From positions 1 to 64,000 of the forward strand of contig NZ_JAHESC010000027.1 in NCBI RefSeq assembly GCF_018598185.1: a stretch of DNA of 64,000 nt, given 5' to 3'. How positions within the stretch are numbered: the stretch's first letter is position 1; each line of letters begins with the position of its first letter. This stretch comes from Dawidia soli (GTDB lineage: Bacteria > Bacteroidota > Bacteroidia > Cytophagales > Cyclobacteriaceae). The position numbers and the translations under genes were made by a program. Shown here one piece after another: positions 33,802-44,400 of the stretch. The notes under the pieces are model-generated. The model did no database searches and was not told the DNA's origin. It saw only the letters and a list, made by a program, of their open reading frames with translations.

Positions 33802-36039
33802 ATGAAAAAATGCTTATCACTAATTGTTGTTGTGTGGGTTTCTTCTGCCATGATGCAGGCACCCACCCTTGGCCAGGGGCTGAATCCGGTGGGAATGAAA
33901 ACGGCCTGGGGAGAGAAGATTACGCCTGAGAATGCCTGGCGCCAGTACCCCAGACCGCAGATGGTGCGGGAAAGCTGGAAGAACCTCAATGGATTGTGGG
34001 ACTACGCTATTCTGCCGAAAGAATCGGTGGCGCCTAAAACATTTGATGGAAAAATACTGGTGCCGTTCTGTGCCGAGTCCAGTTTATCCGGTGTGGGTAA
34101 AATGGTGAAGCCAGATCAGAACCTGTGGTATAACACCACGTTCGACGTGCCGGCAGACTGGAAGGGAAAGAATGTATTACTGCATTTCGATGCGGTAGAC
34201 TGGCAGACCACCGTGTGGCTGAATGGCAAAAAGGTAGGTCTGCACAAAGGTGGTAGTGATCCCTTTACATTCGATATCACGCCTTTTCTGAAGAAGGGTA
34301 CACAGGAGCTTGTGCTTTCCGTTTGGGATCCTACCGACACCGGCACGCAAAGCCGCGGCAAACAGGTGCTGGAACCCAAGGGCATCTGGTATACACCGGT
34401 AACCGGCATCTGGCAGACGGTGTGGCTCGAGCCTGTGGCGAAAACACACATTGCCTCCATCATACCTGTGCCGGATGTTGACAAGGGTACCGTTACGATC
34501 AACAGCGTGCTGCGCGGTGCTACCGGCAAAGAGAATCTCGTGGTGAAGGTCTTGAAAGATAATAAGGTCGTGGCCGAGAGAACAGGCAGCGCCGGCAAGC
34601 CCCTGGAGGTGTCCGTGCCGGGAGCCGACCTGTGGACGCCTTATCACCCTTCGCTCTACCAGTTGGAGGTCACGCTCACGGGCGCAAACGCCACGCTCGA
34701 CAACGTGAAGTCATACTTTGCCATGCGCAAGATCTCCCTGGCAAAAGATGCCTTCGGTTTTCAAAGGCTTATGCTGAACAACGAGATATTGTTTCAATAC
34801 GGCACGCTGGATCAAGGATGGTGGCCTGACGGATTGCTCACGCCGCCCTCTGACGCCGCCATGCGTTATGACATGGATGTGCTGAAAGACATGGGCTTCA
34901 ATATGCTGCGCAAGCACATCAAGGTCGAACCTTCACGTTATTACTACTATGCAGACTCCCTGGGGCTCCTGGTATGGCAGGATATGGCGAGCGGTTTCAA
35001 TACCGCCGAGCGTGAGGTCCAGCATGTCAAAGCACAGTCCGTAGAAGACTGGAAGCGGCCCAGGGAATCTGCCCAGCAGTTTGAGCAGGAGTGGAGATCG
35101 ATCATGGATCACCTGCGCTTCTTTCCGTCTATTGTAGTGTGGGTGGTGTTCAATGAAGGCTGGGGTCAATATGAAACGAAACGCGTGGTGGAATGGACGC
35201 AGCAGTATGATGCCACGCGCATTGTTGATGGTGTGAGTGGCTGGGCGGACCGCGGTGCCGGCCATCTCAACGATGCCCATCAATACCCTGGGCCGGCCAT
35301 GGAGCCGGCGGAGCTCAATCCGGGTCGCGCCATTGTGCTGGGCGAATTCGGTGGGCTCGGCTTGCCTGTGGAAGACCACATCTGGAATCCGCAAATGCGC
35401 AACTGGGGGTACCGCACCTACCAAAGCAGGGAACAGCTGATCACGGAATATGCCACACTTATGCATAACCTCTTCCCCATGATCCACCGCGGGCTGGCGG
35501 CGGCCGTATACACGCAAACTACCGACGTGGAAGGCGAGGTGAACGGCCTGATGACCTATGACCGGAAAGTGGTGAAGATCGATCCCGCCTTGCTGCGCAT
35601 GCTGCACAAATCGCTCTTTACCGCTCCGTCTAAACCGCTGACCATCGTGCGCGATTCTGAAGTAACACCCCAGCCCCTGCGCATCTCCGCCAATGAAACG
35701 TTCACGGCCTCATCTGCGCCGTTCAAAGAGTCGAGCTTTACCAGCGTGCAGGCACCGGTGGCTGTGGCCAAAGGCGATAACCGCCAGGCTACGGTATCTT
35801 TTCAGCTGACCGAGATCCCCGCCAACTTACAGCTGCGTATCCTCGCCCACGGCGACGCCAAAGTTTATCTGAATGGAAAATTGGTGTTGAATAAATTTAT
35901 CCAAACCAAACGCCACTATGACGAGGTAAGTCTCGGCGAGTATTGTGGATACCTGCGCAAAGGTAAAAACCAGCTTGTGGTGGAATTGAGCAAAGTGGCC
36001 AGCAACTCGCAGTTTGATTTTGGTTTATATACTTTCTAA
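33802..36039 (+). CDS. Glycoside hydrolase family 2 exo-beta-glycosidase
   Basis: A 745-residue GH2 enzyme with a short export signal. Domains in order: jelly-roll sugar-binding domain (about 45-210, NLNGLWDYAI, FDAVDWQTTVWLNG), immunoglobulin-like domain (215-310), TIM barrel (about 315-620) and a C-terminal beta-domain (640-745, AKVYLNGKLVL). The general acid/base is E452 in VFNEGWGQ and the nucleophile E515 in LGEFGG; both are in place. GH2 enzymes remove terminal galactose, glucuronic acid, mannose and related residues; the sugar cannot be told here. Set between sulfatases in the same operon, it probably trims a glycan once sulfate is gone. Confidence 0.93.
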   Translation: MKKCLSLIVVVWVSSAMMQAPTLGQGLNPVGMKTAWGEKITPENAWRQYPRPQMVRESWKNLNGLWDYAILPKESVAPKTFDGKILVPFCAESSLSGVGKMVKPDQNLWYNTTFDVPADWKGKNVLLHFDAVDWQTTVWLNGKKVGLHKGGSDPFTFDITPFLKKGTQELVLSVWDPTDTGTQSRGKQVLEPKGIWYTPVTGIWQTVWLEPVAKTHIASIIPVPDVDKGTVTINSVLRGATGKENLVVKVLKDNKVVAERTGSAGKPLEVSVPGADLWTPYHPSLYQLEVTLTGANATLDNVKSYFAMRKISLAKDAFGFQRLMLNNEILFQYGTLDQGWWPDGLLTPPSDAAMRYDMDVLKDMGFNMLRKHIKVEPSRYYYYADSLGLLVWQDMASGFNTAEREVQHVKAQSVEDWKRPRESAQQFEQEWRSIMDHLRFFPSIVVWVVFNEGWGQYETKRVVEWTQQYDATRIVDGVSGWADRGAGHLNDAHQYPGPAMEPAELNPGRAIVLGEFGGLGLPVEDHIWNPQMRNWGYRTYQSREQLITEYATLMHNLFPMIHRGLAAAVYTQTTDVEGEVNGLMTYDRKVVKIDPALLRMLHKSLFTAPSKPLTIVRDSEVTPQPLRISANETFTASSAPFKESSFTSVQAPVAVAKGDNRQATVSFQLTEIPANLQLRILAHGDAKVYLNGKLVLNKFIQTKRHYDEVSLGEYCGYLRKGKNQLVVELSKVASNSQFDFGLYTF

Positions 36040-36083
36040 ATCCGCCCAGGAGTTCACGTTCAACGATCAGATTTAAAAATCCG

Positions 36084-37559
36084 ATGACAGTCCATAAACA
36101 CTTTCTGCTGCTTACTGCCGCCTTGCTGGCAGCCTTTGCCCTGGTACCCACGCATGCCGCCAGGGCACAAGGCGAGCAGGCCCCAAAGCCCGGCCAGCCA
36201 AACGTCGTGATCTTTATCGGCGATGACCTGGGTGTGGAAGATATTGCGCCCTATGGCAATAAGGTGGTGAGAACACCCTACCTTGATCAATTCACGAAAG
36301 AATCACTGCTCTTTACACGCGCTTTTGCCGGCTCGCCTACGTGTGGCCCTTCACGCAGCACCATGCTCACAGGGCTCTTTCCTTTCCGGCATGGCGCCCA
36401 CGGCAATCACACCGGGGTGAAGCCGGAAACCCGGTCGCTGGTTCACTACCTCCAGCCGTTGGGTTACCGGGTGGCCATTGCCGGCAAGCTGCACGTGGGG
36501 CCGCAATCGGTTTTTTCGTTTGAGCACGTCTCGCACTCCAATGTGATCGAACCCGGGTTTGAAGGCAGGCCCGGACTACATTATGACCTGAACATGGGGC
36601 CGGTTGACCAATGGCTGGCACAACAGTCCAAAGATCAGCCTTTCCTGCTCATCGTGGCAGACCACAGCCCGCATGTGGTGTGGCCGGAGAAGTCCACCTA
36701 TGCTCCCGGAGGAATCGATATTCCTTCCGTTCATGTCGATACGGATAAAACGCGGCAGGCGCGCGCTCGGTATTATGAAGACATCACTAAAATGGATGGG
36801 AATTTTGGCAAACTGCTGGAAAGCCTGGACAAGCACAACCTGGCAGCCAGCACCATGGTAGTGTTCACGGCTGACCAGGGCCCGCAATGGCCTTTTGCCA
36901 AGTGGAGTCTTTATGACGACGGCATCCGCGTGCCGATGATGGTACGTTGGTTCACGCAGGTAAGCCAGGGCGGCCGCACGGGCGCACTCGTCTCGCAGGC
37001 AGACTTGCTTCCTACTTTCGTGGAGATGGCCGGAGGCACCGCGCCGGATGCGATAGACGGACAAAGCTTCCTGAAGGTGCTGAAAGGAGAAACCGACAGG
37101 CATCGTGAAGTGGTATTTGCGTCGCATACCGGCGACAAGCTGATGAACCGCTCTCCATCGCGTATGCTGCGAACGGATCGTTACAAATACATTCTCAACC
37201 TGGCGCCTGAAAATGTCTATCACACGCACATGGACAAAGCCAAGGATCATAATGGTGGCCGCGAATACTGGAGCTCGTGGGTGGAGAAAGCGGAGAGCGA
37301 TAAACACGCCGCCGCCGTGCTGCAGCGCTACCACCATCATCCTGCGGAAGAGCTCTATGACGTTGAAGCCGATCCCGATGAAGTTCACAACCTGGCTGCC
37401 GATCCAAAGTACGCAAAGATGTTAGCGGATTACCGGGGTAAGGTGGCCGCCTGGCGCAAGCAGCAGGGCGACTTTGAAACCGGCCCTGAAGAACTGAAAC
37501 CCGAAGCAGAACCTGTCAAAGGCAAAAAACCGGTGGCCCCGTATGTTTTCCTTGACTAA
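36084..37559 (+). CDS. Periplasmic sulfatase, N-sulfoglucosamine sulfohydrolase-like (S1 family)
   Basis: A 491-residue sulfatase. The signal peptide (LLTAALLAAFALVPTHAARAQ) is followed by IGDDLGVEDIAPYG and C87-G-P-S-R. Then come the short HGAHGNHTG loop, GKLHVG in place of GKWHLG, and FTADQGPQWPFAKW where other members have SDNG. The C-terminal WR-type block is HREVVFASHTGD. This is the layout of heparan N-sulfatase (SGSH)-like S1 enzymes, but homology alone does not show N-sulfate specificity. The next gene is a close relative with the same features, 13 bases downstream. Confidence 0.91.
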   Translation: MTVHKHFLLLTAALLAAFALVPTHAARAQGEQAPKPGQPNVVIFIGDDLGVEDIAPYGNKVVRTPYLDQFTKESLLFTRAFAGSPTCGPSRSTMLTGLFPFRHGAHGNHTGVKPETRSLVHYLQPLGYRVAIAGKLHVGPQSVFSFEHVSHSNVIEPGFEGRPGLHYDLNMGPVDQWLAQQSKDQPFLLIVADHSPHVVWPEKSTYAPGGIDIPSVHVDTDKTRQARARYYEDITKMDGNFGKLLESLDKHNLAASTMVVFTADQGPQWPFAKWSLYDDGIRVPMMVRWFTQVSQGGRTGALVSQADLLPTFVEMAGGTAPDAIDGQSFLKVLKGETDRHREVVFASHTGDKLMNRSPSRMLRTDRYKYILNLAPENVYHTHMDKAKDHNGGREYWSSWVEKAESDKHAAAVLQRYHHHPAEELYDVEADPDEVHNLAADPKYAKMLADYRGKVAAWRKQQGDFETGPEELKPEAEPVKGKKPVAPYVFLD

Positions 37560-37572
37560 TAATCCACGATCT

Positions 37573-38985
37573 ATGAAAGCAAAGAAACTGAACCGTATTG
37601 TTGATCTTGTCCTGCTGCTAACGCTGTTCATCAGTACCGTGGCATCGCACGCGCAACCAAAGAATAAGAAAGCAGACGCTACCGGTAAACCCAATGTGGT
37701 CATTATCATGGCAGACGATCTGGCCAGCAGTGAGCTGAGCTGCTATGGGGGCACGAACATCACCACTCCACACATCGATGCGCTGGCCAGGCAGGGGCTG
37801 AGGTTCAGGCAGATTTATGCCTCCACATCCATGTGCACGCCCACCAGGGCTTCGCTTTTCACCGGGCTATATCCTGCCCGGCACGGCTCTTTTCAAAATC
37901 ATAAAGCCGTATTCGATAACCTGAAAAGCATTGGTCACTATCTCGGCGACCTGGGCTACAAGGTAGCCCTCACGGGAAAAAATCATAGCACCCGGCCGCG
38001 TTCCGTTTTCCCCTTCGAGATCATTGGCGGCTTCCAGAAAAATTGCGTTTCAAAAACCGCCGACTATACAATAGACAGTCTTACGAGTTTTGTCAGCAGT
38101 AGCAAAGAACCCTTTTGTCTCTTTGTCATGAGTATCAACCCTCACGCACCGTGGACCGTTGGCAACCCGGGGGAATTCAATGCCGATAAACTCGTGCTCC
38201 CACCCGATTGGGTCGATACCCGCGAAACACGCCGGCAGTTCACCAAATACCTGGCAGAAGTCATGCAGCTGGACAATGAGGTAGGCGCGGTCATGAACAT
38301 GCTGCGCGCTACAGGGAAAGATAAAAACACCCTGGTGATCTTTTTGGGAGAGCAGGGGCCGCAATTTCTGGGCGGCAAATGGACCTGCTGGGACCATGGG
38401 CAGAAAAGTTCCATGATAGCCTGGTATCCCGGAAAAATACAGGCGCCCCGCGAAACGGATGCCATCGTGCAGTATGAAGACATCACGCCTACGCTAGTGG
38501 ACTTTGCGGGCGGTAAACCCATAGAGGGCCTGGACGGCACCAGCTTTCTGGCCGTGATAGAAGGCAAGACTGAGAAACACCGGCAGTATGCATATGGCAT
38601 TCACAACAACATTCCCGAAGGCCCCGCCTATCCCATGAGGAGCATCCGCGATGACCGCTACAAGCTCATACTCAACCTCACGCCCGAAGCACACTATAAG
38701 ATCAAGTATACCATGGCCGGTAAAAATACCATGCTGTGGGATTCGTGGCTGGAGAAAGCACAGACTTCAGAAGAAGCAAAGTTTATCACACGGCGCCTCA
38801 CCACCAGGCCCCCGGTGGAATTTTACGACATCAGTACCGATCCTTGGGAATTGAAAAACCTTGCTGCCGATCCGGCCCATGCAGCGCGGATCAAAACGTT
38901 GACCGACGAACTGCGCCGGTGGATGAACCAACAGGGCGATGAAGGCGCCCCCATGGATAAGGTATATAGTAAAGCCGGGCATTGA
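37573..38985 (+). CDS. Periplasmic sulfatase, SGSH-like (S1 family)
   Basis: About 470 residues. A signal peptide (IVDLVLLLTLFISTVASHAQ) precedes IIMADDLASSELSCYGG and the formylglycine site C88-T-P-T-R. GKNHSTRP sits in the place of GKWHLG, and FLGEQGPQFLGGKW in the place of SDNG. The shared GEQGPQ/ADQGPQ motif marks it as a paralogue of the gene just upstream. The frame is open from 37543 within the previous gene, but MKAKKLN at 37573 begins the signal peptide. Substrate unknown. Confidence 0.9.
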   Translation: MKAKKLNRIVDLVLLLTLFISTVASHAQPKNKKADATGKPNVVIIMADDLASSELSCYGGTNITTPHIDALARQGLRFRQIYASTSMCTPTRASLFTGLYPARHGSFQNHKAVFDNLKSIGHYLGDLGYKVALTGKNHSTRPRSVFPFEIIGGFQKNCVSKTADYTIDSLTSFVSSSKEPFCLFVMSINPHAPWTVGNPGEFNADKLVLPPDWVDTRETRRQFTKYLAEVMQLDNEVGAVMNMLRATGKDKNTLVIFLGEQGPQFLGGKWTCWDHGQKSSMIAWYPGKIQAPRETDAIVQYEDITPTLVDFAGGKPIEGLDGTSFLAVIEGKTEKHRQYAYGIHNNIPEGPAYPMRSIRDDRYKLILNLTPEAHYKIKYTMAGKNTMLWDSWLEKAQTSEEAKFITRRLTTRPPVEFYDISTDPWELKNLAADPAHAARIKTLTDELRRWMNQQGDEGAPMDKVYSKAGH

Positions 38986-39037
38986 CAAAAGAACCCGCTA
39001 CGATAGTGACGACCGTGGTTCGGAAAAAAATATAATT

Positions 39038-41419
39038 ATGGAATCCTTTTTTACGATCAGTTCATTTGCCATCAACCGTGTGCTCGCGGTTCTGCTGATA
39101 GCGGGGTATGGCAGTTACGCACAAGCTATTGCTCAGCCTGCTCCGTCAAAGACCGAAAATAACCTGCTGCTGGCAGACCCGCACATCTTTTTTCATGACG
39201 GCCTTTATTATCTGTATGGCACGAGGTCGCCTGATGGATTCGAAGTATTCACATCGCGCGACCTGCAAAACTGGGAAGGCCCCGCAGGGCGGAAGGACGG
39301 TTTCGCTTTAAAAAGGGGCGACGCTTTCGGCACGTCACGTTTTTGGGCGCCGCAGGTAGTTTTTCATGGTGGTAAGTTCTATATGGCCTACACCGCCAAT
39401 ACGCAGATCGCCATTGCCACTGGCAGTAGTCCGCTGGGGCCGTTTACCCAAAGCACACCGGCCGCCTTGCCCGCGCAGGTTAAAGAGATCGACCCGTTTA
39501 TTTTTATGGACGATGACGGAAAGAAGTATCTATACTACGTGCGGGTGACCGATGGCGGCAACCGCATATTCGTGGCAGAGATGACCGATGATCTCCTGGC
39601 GATCAAACCCCAGACACTTACAGAGTGTATCCGTGCAACAGCACCCTGGGAAAATACGGCCGGCGACAAATGGACCGTGACGGAAGGCCCCACTGTGTTA
39701 AAACACGAAAGACTCTACTATCTCCTCTACAGCGCCAATGATTTTAAAAACCCCAACTATGCCGTGGGGTATGCCACAAGCAAAAGCCCGTTCGGCCCCT
39801 GGGAGAAATACAACGGCAACCCGATCCTGAGTAAGAATACCGCAGGGGTGAATGGAACAGGCCATGGAGATGTAGTGCCTGACGGCCAGGGCGGAATGTT
39901 CTACGTGTTCCATACACATAGCTCCAGCACAGCCGTGGGCCCCAGAAGGACTGCGCTCGCCAGGATGACCTTTACCCACGATGCGGCCGGCCCGGATCGG
40001 CTCGAGATCGATGGCGCAAATTTCCGTTTCCTGGAAAAGAAGCAAGCCGTTCAGCAGCAGCCGGCGGGCAAGGCATCACGACCGAATGTAATTTTTATCC
40101 TGGCCGATGACCTGGGTTACTCCGAGCTGGGGTGTTATGGCAATACGTTCAACGAAACGCCCCACCTCGACAAGCTTGCTGCACAGGGCGTGCGGTTTAC
40201 CAATGCCTATGCATCAGCTCCCGTTTGCTCGCCCTACCGCGCGGCGCTTATGACGGGCCAGTATCCCGCCCGTGTAGGCATAACCGATTACCTGAGGCCC
40301 AACGCGGCCGATCACCTCGATACCGCGTATGTCACCCTCGCGGAGATGTTTCTGAAGAACGGCTATCAAACCGGCATCGTCGGCAAATGGCACCTCTCCG
40401 GATACCGTAACCATCGGGCACCCGAAGAGACGTTACCCGACAAGCATGGTTTTGCCGAAGTCATGATCAGTGAGAACAGGGGTATTGCTGACGGCACTTA
40501 CTTCCATCCCTACCACTTCAACCGCGAAATAGAAAAGAAGCTGCCCGGCGCGTACGAGTTCCTCACGGATCGTGAGAACGTTGAAGCGGTGGAATTTATT
40601 GAGCGGAACAAAGAAAAGCCCTTCTTCCTTTTTTTAAGCCATTATGCGGTCCATACCCAGGTGCACGGCAAGCCCGAGCTTGTAGCCCACTTCAGGAAGA
40701 AAGCCGGTGCAGGAACCAGCGCCCCCGGTAAAAACAACAGCGAGAATGATCCGTATAAAAAATTCCCTGCTGACTACCGGGCTGAAAAAAACAATCCGCA
40801 CCTGGCCGCGCAGTTGTATTCCATAGACGAAGGCGTGGGCATGATCATGGCCCAATTGCAAAGCCTGGGCCTGGCAGAAAACACGATCGTCATCTTCACC
40901 AGCGACAATGGGGGGGAGGTGAATGTCACATCGAATGCACCCCTGCGTGGTGGCAAAAGTATGTTATACGAAGGCGGCGTGCGCGAGCCGCTCATTGTGT
41001 GGAACCCAACACGGTTCGCGCAAGGTAGCGTGGTGCATGAGCCCATCGTTAATTTCGATTTCTATCCCACATTGCTGGAAGGGACGGGCGCCAAACACCG
41101 TGGCCAGAAGCTTGACGGCATATCCCTCGCCTCAGTTTTGAGAGCCCCGGGCGGTTCTTTGCCGGCACGCAGCTTCTATTGGCACTACCCGCTGGTGGAG
41201 CCCCACTTCCTGGGCGGAAGGTCAGCCGGCAGTATTCGCAAGGGCGACTGGAAACTGATAGAGTTCTTCGATAAAAACGAAGTGCAGCTCTTTAATCTCA
41301 AGAACGACCCGGGTGAACAACGCGACCTGTCAAAAGCACAGGCTGCTAAAGTAACCGAGCTGAAGCAAGAACTGGCAGCCTGGAGAACTTCCGTGGGGGC
41401 GAAGATCAAGATCAATTAA
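39038..41419 (+). CDS. GH43-sulfatase fusion protein
   Basis: A 793-residue two-enzyme fusion behind an export signal (about 1-33). Residues 42-335 are a GH43-type five-bladed propeller with all three acids: D47 in LADPHIFF (base), D152 in EIDPFIF (pKa modulator) and E216 in VTEGPTV (acid). Residues 346-793 are a complete S1 sulfatase: ILADDLGYSELGCYG, nucleophile C397-S-P-Y-R, GKWHLSG, FTSDNGGEVN and the late YEGGVREPLIVWNP. The ~12-residue linker is Gln/Ala-rich. GH43 enzymes remove alpha-arabinose or beta-xylose (some galactose). The fusion suggests such a sugar carries, or neighbours, a sulfate. Start ATG 39038, 52 bases after the previous gene. Last gene of the long plus-strand run. Confidence 0.92.
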   Translation: MESFFTISSFAINRVLAVLLIAGYGSYAQAIAQPAPSKTENNLLLADPHIFFHDGLYYLYGTRSPDGFEVFTSRDLQNWEGPAGRKDGFALKRGDAFGTSRFWAPQVVFHGGKFYMAYTANTQIAIATGSSPLGPFTQSTPAALPAQVKEIDPFIFMDDDGKKYLYYVRVTDGGNRIFVAEMTDDLLAIKPQTLTECIRATAPWENTAGDKWTVTEGPTVLKHERLYYLLYSANDFKNPNYAVGYATSKSPFGPWEKYNGNPILSKNTAGVNGTGHGDVVPDGQGGMFYVFHTHSSSTAVGPRRTALARMTFTHDAAGPDRLEIDGANFRFLEKKQAVQQQPAGKASRPNVIFILADDLGYSELGCYGNTFNETPHLDKLAAQGVRFTNAYASAPVCSPYRAALMTGQYPARVGITDYLRPNAADHLDTAYVTLAEMFLKNGYQTGIVGKWHLSGYRNHRAPEETLPDKHGFAEVMISENRGIADGTYFHPYHFNREIEKKLPGAYEFLTDRENVEAVEFIERNKEKPFFLFLSHYAVHTQVHGKPELVAHFRKKAGAGTSAPGKNNSENDPYKKFPADYRAEKNNPHLAAQLYSIDEGVGMIMAQLQSLGLAENTIVIFTSDNGGEVNVTSNAPLRGGKSMLYEGGVREPLIVWNPTRFAQGSVVHEPIVNFDFYPTLLEGTGAKHRGQKLDGISLASVLRAPGGSLPARSFYWHYPLVEPHFLGGRSAGSIRKGDWKLIEFFDKNEVQLFNLKNDPGEQRDLSKAQAAKVTELKQELAAWRTSVGAKIKIN

Positions 41420-41437
41420 TTAACGCCCGGCCGAGCT

Positions 41438-44400
41438 TCAGAGCTTCACGTTCTCCGGAATATGTTTTTCGCCGAATTCGCTGGGAGCAATCTGGAACTG
41501 CTGGATAAAACATTTTGAAAAGTAGGAGTGTGAGTTGAAGCCCACCATAAAGCCTACTTCAGAAACGTTGTATTCATTTTGAATGAGCAGCCTGGCAGCC
41601 TTCTTGAGCCTGACCAGGCGGATAAATTCATTGGGCCCCTGGCCGGTCAGTGATTTCATTTTCTTGTGAAGGGATGACCTGCTCATGGCCATTTCACGGC
41701 TGAGTTCTTCCACGGACAATTGTGGATCGGCCATCCTGGCCTCGATGATGTCGACAATCTTTTGCAGAAATTTCTCGTCACGCCGGTTGGTGGCAAGCGT
41801 TACGGTTTCGGCAAACGGCTGTTGTGAGAATTTACGCTTTAACCGGGTCCGTGACTCCAGCTGATTTTTGATCACTACCTTAAGGTGTCGCCAGGTAAAG
41901 GGTTTTGTGATGTAAAAATCCGCTCCACTTTCAATACTTTCTATTTCCGCTTCAAGGTTTGACTTGGCGGTCAATAGTATGAACGGAATATGGCTGTAAT
42001 CAATGTTCGACTTCAGTTCCTGGCAGAGCGCCATGCCGTTCATCTCCGGCATGACGAGGTCTGACACAACCAGGTCCACTTCTTCCTTTTTCAAAGATTC
42101 CAGCGCGACCACGCCATTGTCAGCGGTGAGGCATTTATAGCCTTCGGCCGCCAGGCTTAACGAAACGTAGTCACGCATGGAGGCATCATCGTCTACAAAC
42201 AGTATGGTCTGCCGGCCCACGTCCTGTTTGCTTATAGCGCCCGTTTCTTCCGCCACGGCCACTATACCTCCTGGCTCAGCCTTGTCGGGTCGCTCCAGCG
42301 GAATCATCACGGTGAAAATCGTTTTTAATCCTTCCTCGCTTTCCACCATCAGGTCGCCACCGTGTTTGGCAGACAATGATTTCGCCAGCGCAAGACCGAT
42401 ACCTGTGCCGCCAAGATTACTATAGTGGTGCTTTCCGGAAGTAATCTTGAAGAATTTCTTGAAGATGTTTCCCAGGTGTTCCTGGGGTATGCCTATGCCA
42501 TCGTCTTCAACACTGATGGAAAAGAAACACCGGCCCTGCTCATCTTTGACCGGCTCATGGATGCTCAACTGCACGCGGCTTCGGGTGAACTTAAAGGCGT
42601 TGATCAGTAAGTTGCTCAGGATCTTGGTCAACGCTTCAGGATCGGCTTTCACCTCCAACCGGTCGGTGGTGGTGCTCATCGTAAATTGAATGTGTTGCTT
42701 GTCGGCAATGGGAGAGAACCTGGCATACAGGGACTGCACGGCGGTGACCAGCTCCATTTTTTCAGTGCTAATGGTGTAAGCCTTACTCTCTATTCTCCTG
42801 AAGTCCAGCAGATGGTTGACCAGCGTCAGCAAGCGGTTCGCGTTCTGGTCCATGATTCTGAGGTGGTCCTGCACTTCTGCGCCACCCCTGGCGGACGCAA
42901 TCAGGTCCTCCAGCGGAGCCGTGATCAGCGATAGCGGTGTCCTGATCTCGTGTGCCATGGTGGTGAAGAACTCGATCTTTTGCTTATAAAATTCCCTTTC
43001 CTCTTTGTTCTTCAATTTTTTCAGCCTGATCTTATTCTTTTTCTCCTGCCTGCGGATGGCGCTCTTCCTGGCAATGATAAATATACCCAGCGTTAACAGG
43101 CAATAGGCCACATAGGCGAGAGTTGATTTATAGAAGGGAGGAAGAATACTGATGTTCAGCGACGCCTCCTGGTTTTGCCACGTTCCGTCGGTACCGGTGG
43201 CTTTTACCCTGAAGACATAGTCACCCGCGGGCAAGTTGGTGTAAGTGGCCTTTCTTTGGTCACCCACGTAGTTCCAATCATCGTCGAACCCCTCCATCTT
43301 GAAAGCGTAACTTGTCCTTCCGGGCGACAGGTAGCTCAACGCGGCGTATTCAAAACTGACTACGGACTGCGCATGCGTGAGCGTAAGGTCCCCGGAGTGG
43401 TTGATCACTTTTTGCAATGGACTGCCTTCTTCATTTAGGGTGATGTCTTTGTTGAATAACTGCAGGTTTGTAAAGGTCACAGATTGTTGAGATCGTATGC
43501 TCGTAATGCTATCCGGGTGAAACACGTTGAATCCGTTGATACCGCCAAAATAGAACCGGCCGTCCGATGCCTTCATATAAGCCTTGTAGTTGAACTGTGG
43601 GCTCTGAAGATTATCAAATTTGTCGTAGTGTTTGCCCGTTTGTTGACCGGGATCAAAGTTGATGATGCCGTTATTGGTCGAGAGCCACAGCTGCCCCCTG
43701 TTATCTTCGAGAATGCCGTAGATCAGGGAGGCGGGAATGCCGTGGTGTTCATCGAATACTTTGAATGTGCTCGTTTTGCGATCGAAGTAGTTGAGGCCGC
43801 CGCCGTCTGTACCCAGCCACAGGTTGCCGTCTTTGCCGCAATAGATCGAGATGATCTTGTTGGTGCTGGGTGAGGTGGGGCCGCTATCCTTTCCAAATTG
43901 CAGCCACTCGTCGGTGTTACGGTTGTGCGCCACCAGGCCATTGTTGTAGGTGGCAAACCAGATTACACCCTGAGCGTCTTCATAGATGTCATAAATAACA
44001 GACCGTCCGAGTTTCTTTCGGGTGATCCGGTTGAAGTTGTCCTTCTTCGGATTGTAGAGGTTCACACCGGCCACGGTTCCCACCCAGATCCTGCCGCGGC
44101 GGTCTTCGTTGATGGTGTAGACCGTGTTGTTGCTCAGCGAATGATCGTCAGCGGGATCGAACTGGTATCTTTTGATTTTGCCGGTGCGCGGATTGTAAAT
44201 GTTCAATCCGCCCGCGAAGGTACCGATCCAGATGTTGCCATGCTTGTCCTTATACAGCGCATGGATATTGTGATACGATAGTTTCTCCTGGCCGGGTTCG
44301 AAAGGATATTGCCTGAAGGTTTTGGTCTGCGCCTCAAAAAGGTTCAAGCCCCCGTCTTCCGTTCCTACCCATATTCTGCCGGGTCCGTCTTCGAGAAACG

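Noticed and set aside
32022-37388. Minus-strand frames of 335 and 270 codons inside sulfatase genes
   Set aside because: Antisense to complete sulfatases; no recognisable protein features.
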